Shown here: positions 17,552-25,287 of the stretch, one piece after another
Layout of the letters: every line of letters begins with the position of its first letter
Numbering within the stretch: position 1 is the stretch's first letter
Source: an uncultured Agathobaculum sp.
Lineage (GTDB): Bacteria; Bacillota; Clostridia; Oscillospirales; Butyricicoccaceae
Reading direction: 5' to 3'
DNA length: 39,876 bases
Assembly: GCF_944384735.1 (NCBI RefSeq)
Contig: NZ_CALWUN010000018.1
Span: 1 to 39,876, forward strand
Notes under the pieces: generated by a model
Told to the model about the DNA's origin: nothing
Databases searched by the model: none
Seen by the model: only the letters and a program-made list of their open reading frames with translations
Position numbers and translations under genes: made by a program

Positions 17552-17579
17552 ATTATAGCACGTTTTCGCGCTGCCGCAA
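17552..17579 (-). promoter_or_regulatory. Promoter of the ABC-F to aminopeptidase operon
   Basis: On the minus strand TTGCGG (17579-17574), 16-bp spacer and TATAAT (17557-17552), 38 bp before the GTG start. Confidence 0.75.
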
Positions 17580-17584
17580 AGTAC

Positions 17585-17623
17585 AAAAAGCACAAGCCAG
17601 ACCGCAAAACGGTCTGGCTTGTG
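17585..17623 (-). terminator. Intrinsic terminator after the iron alcohol dehydrogenase
   Basis: CACAAGCCAGACCG-caaaa-CGGTCTGGCTTGTG is a perfect 14-bp stem; on the minus strand it is followed by CTTTTTG. Confidence 0.93.
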
Positions 17624-17684
17624 GGGGCTGGCATAATCAAGCCCGCGGCAGCGGCGTCCGCATTACGGGCGCACCGCGCATTGC

Positions 17685-18842
17685 TCACTTATAGCTTTCC
17701 GCAAGGATGCCGATGATATCCTCACGCGACAGCGGATGCGGGTCGACGCGGAACAGCGCGCCCATCGTCTCGATCGCGTTGTCGGCGTACTTGCCGAAAT
17801 CGCCCTGCTGCACGCCGTAGCCCGACAGGCGTAGGTCGTGCACATTGCAGCGCTTTTGCAGCTCGGCCAGCGCCGCGATGAAGTCCTCGGGGCGGTTTGC
17901 GTCCTTTTTGCCGAGCGCGCGGGCAATGGCGACCAGCTTGTCGCCTGCGGACGCGAAAAAGCGGCTCCAATAGGCCTTGGAAATCATAATCAGCCCTGCG
18001 CCGTGCGGCAGCGACGGGTGGAACGCGCTCAGCGCGTGCTCGATAGCGTGCTCGCCCGTGCAGCTGGACAGCGTTTCGACAAAGCCGGCCAGCGTATTGG
18101 CCAGTGCGACATCGGCGCGCGCCTGCCTGTTGCCGCCGTCATGCACGGCGGTGGCGAGCGAGCGGCCGATCAGCTCGACCGCTTTGAGCGAGAACATCTC
18201 GCTGATCGGCGTGGCGCAGGTCGCCAGATAGCCCTCCGCCGCATGGAGGAAGGCGTCGAAGCCCTGATAGGCGGTCAGGTGGGGCGGAACGGTCATCATA
18301 AAGTCCGGGTCGACGACCGAGATCGTCGGGAAGCACTTTTCGCCGCCGCCGCCGATCTTTTCCTCGCCGTTGGTGATGACCGTGAACGGGTCGGCCTCAG
18401 TGCCCGTGCCCGCGGTGGTCGGGCTGGCGACGATGGGCAGGCCGTTGTTGGCGATGCGCTTGCCGCCGCCCGTGCCGCCGTGGACGTAATCCCACCAATC
18501 GCCGTCATTGGTCGCCATGATGGCGACCGCCTTGGCCGTGTCGATCGATGAGCCGCCGCCCAGGCCGACGACGAACGCGATGCCCTCCGCGCGGCACAGC
18601 GCGGCGCATTCGCGCACGCCCTCGATGGTCGGGTTGGGCTGCACTTTATTGTAAACGATGGTGTCGTGCCCGGCCTCGGCCAGCGCGTCCTGCACGCGGG
18701 CGACATAGCCCAAACGGGTGGTCGAGGTGCCGCCTGTGACGATCAGGCCGCGCCCCTCGGGCAGACGGGCGCGCGCCAGCTTCTGTACCGAGCCGGGGCC
18801 GAAGAACAGCCGGGTGGGTAGATAGAAGCCAAAGTTATCCAT
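17685..18842 (-). CDS. Iron-containing alcohol dehydrogenase
   Basis: A 385-residue group III NAD(P)H-dependent dehydrogenase that reduces aldehydes to alcohols, likely in fermentation. The nucleotide-binding block is VGLGGGSSIDTAKA; metal ligands are the Asp and His in YQGFDAFLHAAEGY and the two His in TGEHAIEHALSAFHPSLPHG. It resembles butanol/1,3-propanediol-type enzymes; the substrate is not determined. The ATG at 18842 follows AAAGGAGG. Directly upstream is a hairpin with a T-run and then repeat copy 2, so the leader of about 280 nt may attenuate expression. A strong terminator follows. Confidence 0.93.
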   Translation of the reverse strand: MDNFGFYLPTRLFFGPGSVQKLARARLPEGRGLIVTGGTSTTRLGYVARVQDALAEAGHDTIVYNKVQPNPTIEGVRECAALCRAEGIAFVVGLGGGSSIDTAKAVAIMATNDGDWWDYVHGGTGGGKRIANNGLPIVASPTTAGTGTEADPFTVITNGEEKIGGGGEKCFPTISVVDPDFMMTVPPHLTAYQGFDAFLHAAEGYLATCATPISEMFSLKAVELIGRSLATAVHDGGNRQARADVALANTLAGFVETLSSCTGEHAIEHALSAFHPSLPHGAGLIMISKAYWSRFFASAGDKLVAIARALGKKDANRPEDFIAALAELQKRCNVHDLRLSGYGVQQGDFGKYADNAIETMGALFRVDPHPLSREDIIGILAESYK

Positions 18843-18862
18843 TTTGTGTCCTCCTTTGAAAA

Positions 18863-19074
18863 AAGGGGGCCGAACCAACCCCCTTCGGCCTGTCGATAAA
18901 GTCCTCGCGCCGCAGCGCGCATTGTTCAGCCGCTCTGTGAGCGGCATCAAAAAAACGAGCTTTGCCCGTTTTTTTGATACATTTGATTCGATCGGAAGCG
19001 TGGTTCCGATCGAGAGACTGTCGAAAACTATGTTTTTCGACAGTCGCAAGGGGGTCGGTTCGACCCCCTTGCGA
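18863..19074 (+). repeat. Structured repeat, copy 2, with flanking related hairpins
   Basis: The core (18890-19043, 154 bp) begins CTGTCGATAAAG and ends TTTTTCGACAG and matches copy 1 at nearly every base. Where it differs in stems the change is compensated: the AT-rich stem has ACG/CGT instead of GCG/CGC, and the last stem GA/TC instead of GG/CC. The left flank (18863-18885) and right flank (19044-19074) are related hairpins with an AAGGGGG/CCCCCTT stem and GTT/AAC loops, here in inverted orientation. The left hairpin read on the minus strand ends in TTTTTT just before the ribosome site of the alcohol dehydrogenase. Confidence 0.9.
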
Positions 19075-19126
19075 CAGCGTTTTCCTGCTTCCTTCCGTGG
19101 GGGCGTACAACGCACCCAACAATATC

Positions 19127-19155
19127 ATTGTATCAAATTATGAGCAGCTTGAAAA
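19127..19155 (-). promoter_or_regulatory. Possible promoter of the alcohol dehydrogenase
   Basis: On the minus strand TTTTCA (19155-19150), 17-bp spacer and TACAAT (19132-19127). If used, repeat copy 2 lies inside the 5' leader. Confidence 0.5.
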
Positions 19156-19224
19156 GATGGGAAAACGCCGAAAGGCGCTCGCTTCTTTCGTGCAATTTAC
19201 CCATCAAAAATCGAAAAATAACAC

Positions 19225-19253
19225 TTGACCTTGTGCATTATTGATGATATTAT
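19225..19253 (+). promoter_or_regulatory. Promoter of the candidate large non-coding RNA
   Basis: TTGACC (19225-19230), 17-bp spacer, TATTAT (19248-19253), facing a 1.3-kb stretch without a credible gene. Confidence 0.75.
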
Positions 19254-19257
19254 AGGT

Positions 19258-20545
19258 TCACAGAAAAGATAAGGGCAAACACCAAAGAAAGCAAGGCGGT
19301 GGCCTTGCAAACGGCGAAACCTATTCTGATCTGTCAGGAGATGGCGTATAGCCAAATCAAACCGCTGAAAGGGGTGAGTCCAATGGTAATAGAAGAAGCA
19401 TCCTACCTGTTCGCGGGACTCGCCGCGACGCTGTGACCGAAACGATCAAGGTGATAGCTATAAAAAAGAGCGAGTTCCACATCCAAATAACGAACCGCCT
19501 GAAAAGCGCGATCGGCTTCTAAGAGAAGTAAGGAACGGCACCTTTGAGGAAGCTATCCTCGCGAATAACCATCCGTAAATCATACTGACGATGCAAGCGG
19601 ATCGAGGCAGCAGGAAAGCAAGGTTCGTCGCATGAAAGAACCATGAACCGATGCGTCGGCGAATGAAACAGCATCCGTAACGATACCTGCCGATAAGGCC
19701 AAAAATAGTGCGCATCCAAAGGCCGATGGGCATACTGATGAGTATGATGCCGCAAAAGCGGACCAGAGCACAAGAGAGAGATCATATCAAAACTTGCTGA
19801 AAGTGGTCCGGGCCGTGCAGGATAGAATCGAACGATCACCCGCCGAGCAAGAGACGCATCAAAAATTCATATAGAGTTCCCGAATGTAAGAAAGGTAACC
19901 ATCGAAATATGGAAAGTACCAGAAGAACCGCAGTCGGGCGACTCCCGTGAACGTAGGATCAGGAAAAACGCAAAACCCACCAGCAAAGCGCCGGTTTCGA
20001 TACCGGCAGCAACATCCGGATGGTTTGGTTTCCCCGGAATGCGAAAAATCAAAGGAAAGGTGGAATTTCAGATTTTGCAAAACGAAGAAAGCAATCCTTG
20101 CCGGGATTTTTTCCTCCAAACTCCCCGATTCTTCCAAGGAAAGCCCATTCGTACCTGTGAAGAATGAAGTTTTACAAAACCGATGGTTGCAGCAGATGGG
20201 ATCGGCTGATCAAAGCAGGTTTGGCAAGCCCATCACTTTGGAATCCAATAACCTTGGGCAGCAGGGAATCACTTTGAGGCCGAAAACATTTGGATCGATA
20301 AGGGAAAACCGGAAAACATAATCGGATAGCTTCGCAACACTGCATGGTTGGAGCAGCGCGGAATCCCAAAATAGCAAGCGGTACAAATGGCAAAAGCCAT
20401 GACGTAACCAATGCGATATGGAGTTTGGGAACGCATCTGAATCAAACAGGCAGAATACCAAATACGGCAGTATAAACTGTCGGGAAAAGAGCTTATATGG
20501 AATTTTGGAAGTAAAAGGCCTCGTCGGGTGACGGGGCCTTTGTTG
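19258..20545 (+). ncRNA. Candidate very large structured non-coding RNA (~1.3 kb)
   Basis: No reading frame on either strand looks like a protein, and none has a proper start, ribosome site and length. The plus strand is strongly A-rich and T-poor (hand counts per 60 nt: 26 A/4 T at 19261, 22/5 at 19921, 25/10 at 20281), as in large RNAs with adenosine-rich loops. Perfect hairpins are frequent: GCAAGGC/GCCTTGC (19291-19308), CTTCT/AGAAG (19516-19528), CATACT/AGTATG (19731-19746), GCCGGT/ACCGGC (19990-20007), ATGGC-aaaa-GCCAT (20387-20400), and the longer-range GGACCA/TGGTCC (19760/19809) and GAGTCC/GGACTC (19376/19421). A promoter precedes and a terminator ends the region. It is not tmRNA, RNase P or 6S RNA. 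Relationship to GOLLD, ROOL or OLE cannot be judged by eye. Confidence 0.6.
20515..20545. terminator. Bidirectional terminator between the large RNA candidate and tepA
   Basis: AAGGCCTCGTC (20515-20525), loop GGGT, GACGGGGCCTT (20530-20540): 11 pairs with one G-T. T-rich sequence follows on the plus strand and TTTTAC on the minus strand. Confidence 0.85.
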
Positions 20546-20576
20546 TTGCCTGGGCTGCCCGGGCAGCCCGGCCTGC

Positions 20577-21275
20577 TTACGGCTGCCCGCCCCTGCCCTG
20601 CCGTCGGTCGGCAATCATGCCGTATAGCGCGTCGAGCGCGTCGGACAGCGTGCCGACCGCGCCGATCAGGCCAATGTCGACCGCCTGCCGCCCCGAGATC
20701 ACCGTGCCGACATCAGCGGTCAGCTGGCCGGTTTCGCGCATCAGCTGTTGCAGCCGCCCCGCCGTGATGTGTGAATGGCCGGTGATAAAATCCACAATGC
20801 GCTCCTGGATGCGCGCGAGGTACTCAAAAGCCTGCGGCACGGCAATAATCGTGCCGTTCATGCGCACCGGATGGATGGTCATGGCGGCAGAGGCGGCGAT
20901 AAAGCTCTTTTTCGCCGCCACGGCCAGCGGCACGCCAATCGAATGCCCGCCGCCCAGCACGAGCGACACGGTCGGCTTGGTCATGCCCGCAATCAGTTCG
21001 GCGATGGCAAGGCCGGCTTCCACATCGCCGCCCACTGTGTTGAGCAGCACCAGCATGCCGTCGATCTCCTCGGCCTGTTCGACGGCGGCGATCTGCGGGA
21101 TCAGGTGCTCGTATTTGGTGGTTTTGTTCTGCTCCGGCAGTTCCATATGCCCTTCGATCTGGCCGACAATCGTGATGCAGTGCACGGTGCCGCGCGTGCT
21201 TTTGGCCGTGACCGAGCCGGTTTCTGCGATGCTGCTTTCCTCCGGCGCGGGGATCATTGGCATTTCCTCGGACAT
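20577..21275 (-). CDS. tepA: TepA/YmfB-like ClpP-class serine protease
   Basis: A 232-residue cytosolic protein of the ClpP/crotonase fold. TepA of Bacillus is linked to protein export and to degrading spore proteins at germination. The nucleophile is Ser112 in GGGHSIG and the His is 135 in TIHPVRMNG; NTVGGDVEAGLAIAE matches the substrate-holding strand. No signal peptide is seen. GGGAGGGA lies before the ATG. It stands alone, convergent to the large RNA candidate, and shares a bidirectional terminator with it. Confidence 0.9.
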   Translation of the reverse strand: MSEEMPMIPAPEESSIAETGSVTAKSTRGTVHCITIVGQIEGHMELPEQNKTTKYEHLIPQIAAVEQAEEIDGMLVLLNTVGGDVEAGLAIAELIAGMTKPTVSLVLGGGHSIGVPLAVAAKKSFIAASAAMTIHPVRMNGTIIAVPQAFEYLARIQERIVDFITGHSHITAGRLQQLMRETGQLTADVGTVISGRQAVDIGLIGAVGTLSDALDALYGMIADRRQGRGGQP

Positions 21276-21318
21276 GGCAGTCCCTCCCTGTGCAAAAGTG
21301 TCCGTTTTCAGTGTGCCG

Positions 21319-21493
21319 CATCCACAGCCGGATTATCCATCCACCCTGCTTTCCACAGGGGATATTACAAAGCGTAAACCGGTTTCCCGCAGTACGCGGG
21401 CGCTTTGCAGGGTCAATTACTGAAAGTTATCCACTTTGTGCACAGGGTTATCCACATACAGCTTGTGGAAATACCTGTGTACAAAGTGGATTA
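21319..21493. promoter_or_regulatory. DnaA-box-like cluster within a long inverted repeat
   Basis: Several TTATCCACA-like 9-mers occur: a perfect one at 21448-21456, an 8/9 match at 21427-21435 and weaker ones at 21333, 21349, 21464 (reverse) and 21485 (reverse). The 18-base arm ATCCACTTTGTGCACAGG (21429-21446) is matched by its reverse complement at 21474-21491 with one mismatch, and TCCACA/TGTGGA forms an inner pair. No dnaA or dnaN gene is near, so this is not the usual oriC context; it could titrate DnaA or act as a DnaA-controlled regulatory site between tepA and ppiB. Confidence 0.6.
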
Positions 21494-21546
21494 TTTGACC
21501 CCAGCCCTGCCGGCGCATAGATTTGGGTATTGTGCAAAAACAGTGC

Positions 21547-21575
21547 TTGCCGTATCAGGGGATATTTGTTACAAT
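21547..21575 (+). promoter_or_regulatory. Promoter of the cyclophilin gene
   Basis: TTGCCG (21547-21552), 17-bp spacer, TACAAT (21570-21575), 43 bp before the ATG. Confidence 0.7.
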
Positions 21576-21618
21576 ATTTATATACGTTTGCAAAATGCAA
21601 TGATGGAGTGAAACGAAT

Positions 21619-22137
21619 ATGAGCAATCCGATCGTCACGATTGAAATGGAGCAGGGCGGCGTCATCCGCGCCGAGCTGTACCCGGACGTTGCGCCCAATA
21701 CGGTGCGCAACTTCATCTCCCTGATCCAGAAGGGTTTTTATAACGGCACGATTTTCCACCGCGTCATCCCGGGCTTTATGATCCAGGGCGGCGACCCGGA
21801 AGGCACCGGCATGGGCGGCCCGGGCTATGAGATCCGCGGCGAGTTTACGTCCAATGGGTTCCAGAACGACTTAAACCACACCCGCGGCGTGCTTTCGATG
21901 GCGCGCACGATGGCGCCCGATTCCGCGGGCAGCCAGTTCTTCATCATGACCGAGGACTCGCCCCACCTCGACGGCGACTACGCCTCGTTCGGCATGGTGA
22001 TCGAGGGCATGGATGTGGTCGACGGCATTGTGAACACGCCGCGCGACTGGCACGACCGCCCCCGTCAGGAGCAGAAAATGAAAACCGTCACCGTCGACAC
22101 GATGGGCGTGGAGTACGAGCAGCCGGAAACCCTGTAA
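21619..22137 (+). CDS. ppiB: Cyclophilin-type peptidyl-prolyl cis-trans isomerase
   Basis: It catalyses prolyl bond isomerisation and helps protein folding in the cytosol; no signal peptide is present. The 172-residue protein has the cyclophilin blocks FHRVIPGFMIQGGDPEGTG, RGVLSMAR, GSQFFI and LDGDYASFG, including the catalytic Arg of FHRV. ATGGAGTGAAACGAAT precedes the ATG. The next gene begins 22 bp downstream, so the two are probably cotranscribed. Confidence 0.96.
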   Translation: MSNPIVTIEMEQGGVIRAELYPDVAPNTVRNFISLIQKGFYNGTIFHRVIPGFMIQGGDPEGTGMGGPGYEIRGEFTSNGFQNDLNHTRGVLSMARTMAPDSAGSQFFIMTEDSPHLDGDYASFGMVIEGMDVVDGIVNTPRDWHDRPRQEQKMKTVTVDTMGVEYEQPETL

Positions 22138-22158
22138 GCAGAAAGTGGGGGAGCAGGA

Positions 22159-22896
22159 TTGTATTATACCAACAAGGAGATTTTCGTCCTGTCCTCGGTC
22201 GGCTGCATGGACACCGAACGGGATGGGCTGGAATCCATCCTCGCGGGCAATGAGGAGGGCGCCAAGGGCTGCTGCCTGTCGGTGGATATGACCGCGGACG
22301 GCATTGCCGTGCTCTCGTCGGACGGCTACTGCGTGGCGGCGGACGGCACGCAGATGAACATTGCCGATTTCAGCTATAACGAATTGCATCAGGCCGCGCC
22401 GCAGCTCATCCCGGCCGGGCAGGCCATCGAGCTGGCGCGCACCTGTCAGGCCAAGATCGCCATCACGGTACATAACCAGACCCTGCTGCCGCAGCTGCGC
22501 ATGACCCTGCGCCACGCCAACTATCTGGATGAAACGCTTTTTGTCGGTCTGGGCTTGGTGGAGGCCGCGCGCATCGCGGTCGCCAACCCCGACCTGCATA
22601 TCATGGGCGAGCTGCCCGCACTGCCCGACAATATCGACGCGCTGGTGCGCGCAGCGCAGGCCACCGGGCTGTTCGGCCTGCGTGCCGCCCCCGGCGACCT
22701 GACGCCGCAGCTGATTCTGGCCTGCAAGCGCACCGGCCTGTTCACCATGAGCCTGCCGACCAGCAACGAACGCACGCTGGCCGGACTGATCCACCGCGGG
22801 GTCAACTTCATCGAGACCGCGCGGCCCGACATCACGGCCATGCTGCTGCCCGCAGGCGAGTCCGAGCCGCACCATATCCCGCTGATGCGGTATTGA
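22159..22896 (+). CDS. Degenerate glycerophosphodiesterase-like protein
   Basis: A 245-residue soluble protein starting at TTG 22159 with GGGGGAGCAGG upstream. The N-terminal half follows the layout of the GDPD TIM barrel: a strand, an alpha segment RDGLESILAGNEEGAKGC, then LSVDMTADGIAVLSSDG. In active enzymes these positions read HRG, ExD and HD; here they are SVG, SVD and SSD, so the catalytic His and Glu residues are absent. The C-terminal half keeps alternating strands and helices with FGLRA and GVNFIETARPD. It may be a non-catalytic relative that binds a ligand, or a divergent family. It follows ppiB by 22 bp. Confidence 0.6.
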   Translation: MYYTNKEIFVLSSVGCMDTERDGLESILAGNEEGAKGCCLSVDMTADGIAVLSSDGYCVAADGTQMNIADFSYNELHQAAPQLIPAGQAIELARTCQAKIAITVHNQTLLPQLRMTLRHANYLDETLFVGLGLVEAARIAVANPDLHIMGELPALPDNIDALVRAAQATGLFGLRAAPGDLTPQLILACKRTGLFTMSLPTSNERTLAGLIHRGVNFIETARPDITAMLLPAGESEPHHIPLMRY

Positions 22897-22982
22897 GCGC
22901 GCCGCGCAGGTATAAACTGCGCCGGGCAGCGCCACACTATACATGCCAGAAACAGGGCGTCCCATCCGTTTGATCGCCCGGA

Positions 22983-23006
22983 AAGCCTGCGTATGCAGGC
23001 TTTTTT
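22983..23006 (+). terminator. Intrinsic terminator, 44 bp upstream of ansA
   Basis: AAGCCTGC-gtat-GCAGGCTT with four more T. It ends the ppiB unit; no clear promoter is visible between it and the asparaginase start, so it may work as an attenuator. Confidence 0.85.
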
Positions 23007-23049
23007 CATCCAAACTGCGCGACTCCGCGCGAAAGGGGAAACACGCATC

Positions 23050-23955
23050 ATGAAACATCTGCTTCTGCTTGCGACCGGCGGCACGATCGCCTGCCGGGAA
23101 ACGGCACACGGCCTGTCCCCCGCGCTGGACGGCACGGCACTGCTGGATTTTGTGCCGGAATTGCGGGATTTTTGCACAGTCGACGTGCGCGACCTGCTGC
23201 AGCTGGACTCGACCGACCTGACCGCCGCCGACCGGATGGCGATGGCGCGCGCCGTCCGGGACGCGCGGGACGCATACGACGGGTTTGTCATCACGCATGG
23301 CACGGATACCCTGTCCTACACGGCGGCGCTGCTGTTTTATCTGCTGGCGGACATGCCGCTGCCGGTCGTGCTGACCGGCTCGATGCTGCCCATGGGCGCG
23401 CAAGGGTCGGACGCGCCGCGCAACCTGCGCGACGCATGCCGCGTAGCGGCGGACGGGCGCGCAGGCGTGTCCGCCGTGATGCATGGCAAAATCCTTGCCG
23501 GCGACCATGTGTGCAAATTCGATGCCCACGCGGTGGACGCCTTTGTTTCCGCAGGCGCGCCGCCGCTCGGGTCGGTCGGTGCGGACGGCAGGGTGCGCTG
23601 GGACGTACCCGCCGCGCCGCCCGCCGTGACAGCGCCGCAGGCGGTCGACCCGCATGTGCTGCTTGTCAAGCTGACGCCCGACCTTGACCCGTCCTTTTTC
23701 GCCGCGCTGCACGGCTACCCCAAGGTCGTTCTGGAAGCCTTCGGCGCGGGTGGCCTCCCGGCACGGCTGGAGCAGGCGGTGCGCGCCCTGCTGGAAAGCG
23801 GCACGCGCGTGTATCTGACCAGCCAATGCCCGGCGGGTGGTGTCGACCTGCGCCGCTATGCGGTTGGCCGACGCGCCGCGGCGCTGGGGCTGGTGCCGCT
23901 GGACAGCCGCACGACCGAAGCCGCGCTGGCTGCGGTCATGTGCGGGCTGGCATAA
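23050..23955 (+). CDS. ansA: L-asparaginase, type I
   Basis: It hydrolyses asparagine to aspartate and ammonia. The 301-residue cytosolic protein has both active-site signatures: ATGGTIAC (nucleophile Thr12) and ITHGTDTLSY (83-87 with Thr/Asp), plus LTGSMLPMGAQGSDAPRNL in its parts. No signal peptide is present, in line with the low-affinity cytosolic type I. The ATG at 23050 follows GAAAGGGGAA; a longer in-frame start at 22993 lies inside the terminator hairpin and is rejected. The 3' boundary is a perfect 20-bp bidirectional terminator. Confidence 0.95.
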   Translation: MKHLLLLATGGTIACRETAHGLSPALDGTALLDFVPELRDFCTVDVRDLLQLDSTDLTAADRMAMARAVRDARDAYDGFVITHGTDTLSYTAALLFYLLADMPLPVVLTGSMLPMGAQGSDAPRNLRDACRVAADGRAGVSAVMHGKILAGDHVCKFDAHAVDAFVSAGAPPLGSVGADGRVRWDVPAAPPAVTAPQAVDPHVLLVKLTPDLDPSFFAALHGYPKVVLEAFGAGGLPARLEQAVRALLESGTRVYLTSQCPAGGVDLRRYAVGRRAAALGLVPLDSRTTEAALAAVMCGLA

Positions 23956-23977
23956 CGCCGCCAAAGCCACCGACAGG

Positions 23978-24020
23978 AAAAAGCGCGCCGTCCGGCATTC
24001 TGCCGGACGGCGCGCTTTTT
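23978..24020. terminator. Bidirectional terminator between ansA and the convergent membrane gene
   Basis: A perfect 20-bp stem (23978-23997 with 24001-24020) around TTC, with AAAAA and TTTTT at the two ends. Confidence 0.97.
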
Positions 24021-24050
24021 CGCATGGTCAGGGCCGTGCACCGCACCATT

Positions 24051-24704
24051 TCACGGGCGGTTGGCGATGTTTTCGCGGTACACTGCCTCAAACAGACGCA
24101 TCATCAGGCCGACGCGCCCCTTGCCGCCGCGCCGCAGGTACTTCCAGCAGGCGCATGCGGTCAGCAGCCCGCCGACTGTGCAGACGATGATGTCACCCAT
24201 CGTGTCGCCCACGCCGGTCGCCGCGACCTGCTGCGGGTCGGCGCCCGAAAAGGACACCAGGTATTCCCAGATCTCCCACAGCACCGCGCTCATCATGGCG
24301 AACATCCAAGTATACAGCGCGGCGTTGAAGGCGTCCGCCGGGTCGAGCGCATGGCCGGGCTTTTTGGCGAAATACACGGTCGTGCCGAGCGCGGCGAACA
24401 AAAACCCGGACAGGAAGTGCAGTATCTTGTCCCAGTACGGGATCAGGTCGTACGCGCCGAACAGGCTGGCAAAGGGCACGGCCGCGAACACAAACCAGTC
24501 GAACACCAGCTCGGCCAGCAGCACCGGCCGCAGCCGGCACACACGCCAGACCATTGCCGGCACGGCGGGCAGCGCGAGCGCTGCAACAACGAGCAGCGCG
24601 TTATACGCGCCCGGCTCGCGCAGCAGCCGGTAAGCCGCCGCGCCCATCGTAAACAGATAATAGAAAACCAGCGTGCCGGTGCGCACGCGGCGCAGCTGTC
24701 CCAT
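24051..24704 (-). CDS. Polytopic membrane protein, DUF2238/YjdF-like
   Basis: A 217-residue protein with about six hydrophobic helices. Conserved-looking polar positions sit in YWDKILHFLSGFLF, LWEIWEYLVSF and TGVGDTMGDIIVCTVGG, the His/Glu/Asp pattern of DUF2238 membrane proteins, which also resemble VanZ-like proteins. Function is unknown. The ATG at 24704 is chosen because AAGGGGGCG precedes it; the open frame extends far upstream antisense to other features and is not coding. It begins 11 bp after rnhA, likely the same transcript. Confidence 0.75.
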   Translation of the reverse strand: MGQLRRVRTGTLVFYYLFTMGAAAYRLLREPGAYNALLVVAALALPAVPAMVWRVCRLRPVLLAELVFDWFVFAAVPFASLFGAYDLIPYWDKILHFLSGFLFAALGTTVYFAKKPGHALDPADAFNAALYTWMFAMMSAVLWEIWEYLVSFSGADPQQVAATGVGDTMGDIIVCTVGGLLTACACWKYLRRGGKGRVGLMMRLFEAVYRENIANRP

Positions 24705-24715
24705 TGCGCGCCCCC

Positions 24716-25153
24716 TTATTTGTACTGCTGATAGGCCGCGACCGCAAGCGCGTCGCAGCGGTTGTTGTACGGGTTGTCCGCATGCCCTTTGACCCAGTGG
24801 AACCGCACCTGATGCCGGTCGAGCAGGTCGAGCAGCCGCCCCCACAGCTCGGGGTTTTTGGCGGGCTTTTTGTCGCTTTTGACCCAGCCCTTGGCGCGCC
24901 AGCTTTTCGCCCAGCCCTTGGTGATGCCGTCGACGACGTATTTGCTGTCCGAATAGAGGTCGACCATGCACGGCTCGGTCAGCTTTTCCAGCGCGGTGAT
25001 CACGCCCAGCAGCTCCATGCGGTTGTTGGTGGTCGTCGGCTCGCCGCCGGACAGCTCCTTTTCGTGTGCGCCATATTGCAAAATCGCGCCCCAGCCGCCC
25101 GGTCCGGGGTTGCCCGAGCACGCGCCGTCGGTATAGATGGTTACCTTTTTCAT
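24716..25153 (-). CDS. rnhA: Ribonuclease HI
   Basis: It cleaves the RNA strand of RNA-DNA hybrids, removing primers and R-loops. The 145-residue protein carries the full carboxylate set Asp9 ([11 protein letters not shown]), Glu47 (NNRMELLG), Asp69 (YSDSKYV) and Asp134 (NRCDALA), with His124 in VKGHADN. The basic segment [18 protein letters not shown] is the handle region of E. coli-type enzymes. GGAGGGCAAATG gives the start at 25153. An extended -10, TGGTATAAT, lies at about 25206-25214 on the minus strand. Confidence 0.97.
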   Translation of the reverse strand: MKKVTIYTDGACSGNPGPGGWGAILQYGAHEKELSGGEPTTTNNRMELLGVITALEKLTEPCMVDLYSDSKYVVDGITKGWAKSWRAKGWVKSDKKPAKNPELWGRLLDLLDRHQVRFHWVKGHADNPYNNRCDALAVAAYQQYK

Positions 25154-25251
25154 TTGCCCTCCTGCCTGCGCCGCCGGACGGGCGGCGCGGTTGTGCTGAT
25201 ACCCTATTATACCACGTTTTCCCGCGGGAAAAGCCCTGCCGCGCGGCAATA

Positions 25252-25280
25252 TTGACTTTGTCCCGCGCATATGGTATCAT
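25252..25280 (+). promoter_or_regulatory. Promoter of the riboswitch-mntP transcript
   Basis: TTGACT (25252-25257), 17-bp spacer, TATCAT (25275-25280), with TGG before the -10. Confidence 0.8.
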
Positions 25281-25287
25281 GGGCGGT

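Noticed and set aside
19265-19365. Start of the large RNA candidate as a c-di-GMP (GEMM) or TPP riboswitch
   Set aside because: AGGGCAAAC and CTGATCTG recall short pieces of those classes, but the remaining conserved blocks and helices are absent and no gene follows.
19947-20321. A 124-codon plus-strand frame inside the 1.3-kb gene-free unit
   Set aside because: No ribosome site, no recognisable domain, and composition follows the A-rich background. Other frames there (19458-19839 and 20210-20614, minus) fail in the same way.
21319-21493. Chromosomal origin oriC
   Set aside because: DnaA-like boxes are present, but dnaA, dnaN, rpmH or an AT-rich unwinding region are not nearby.
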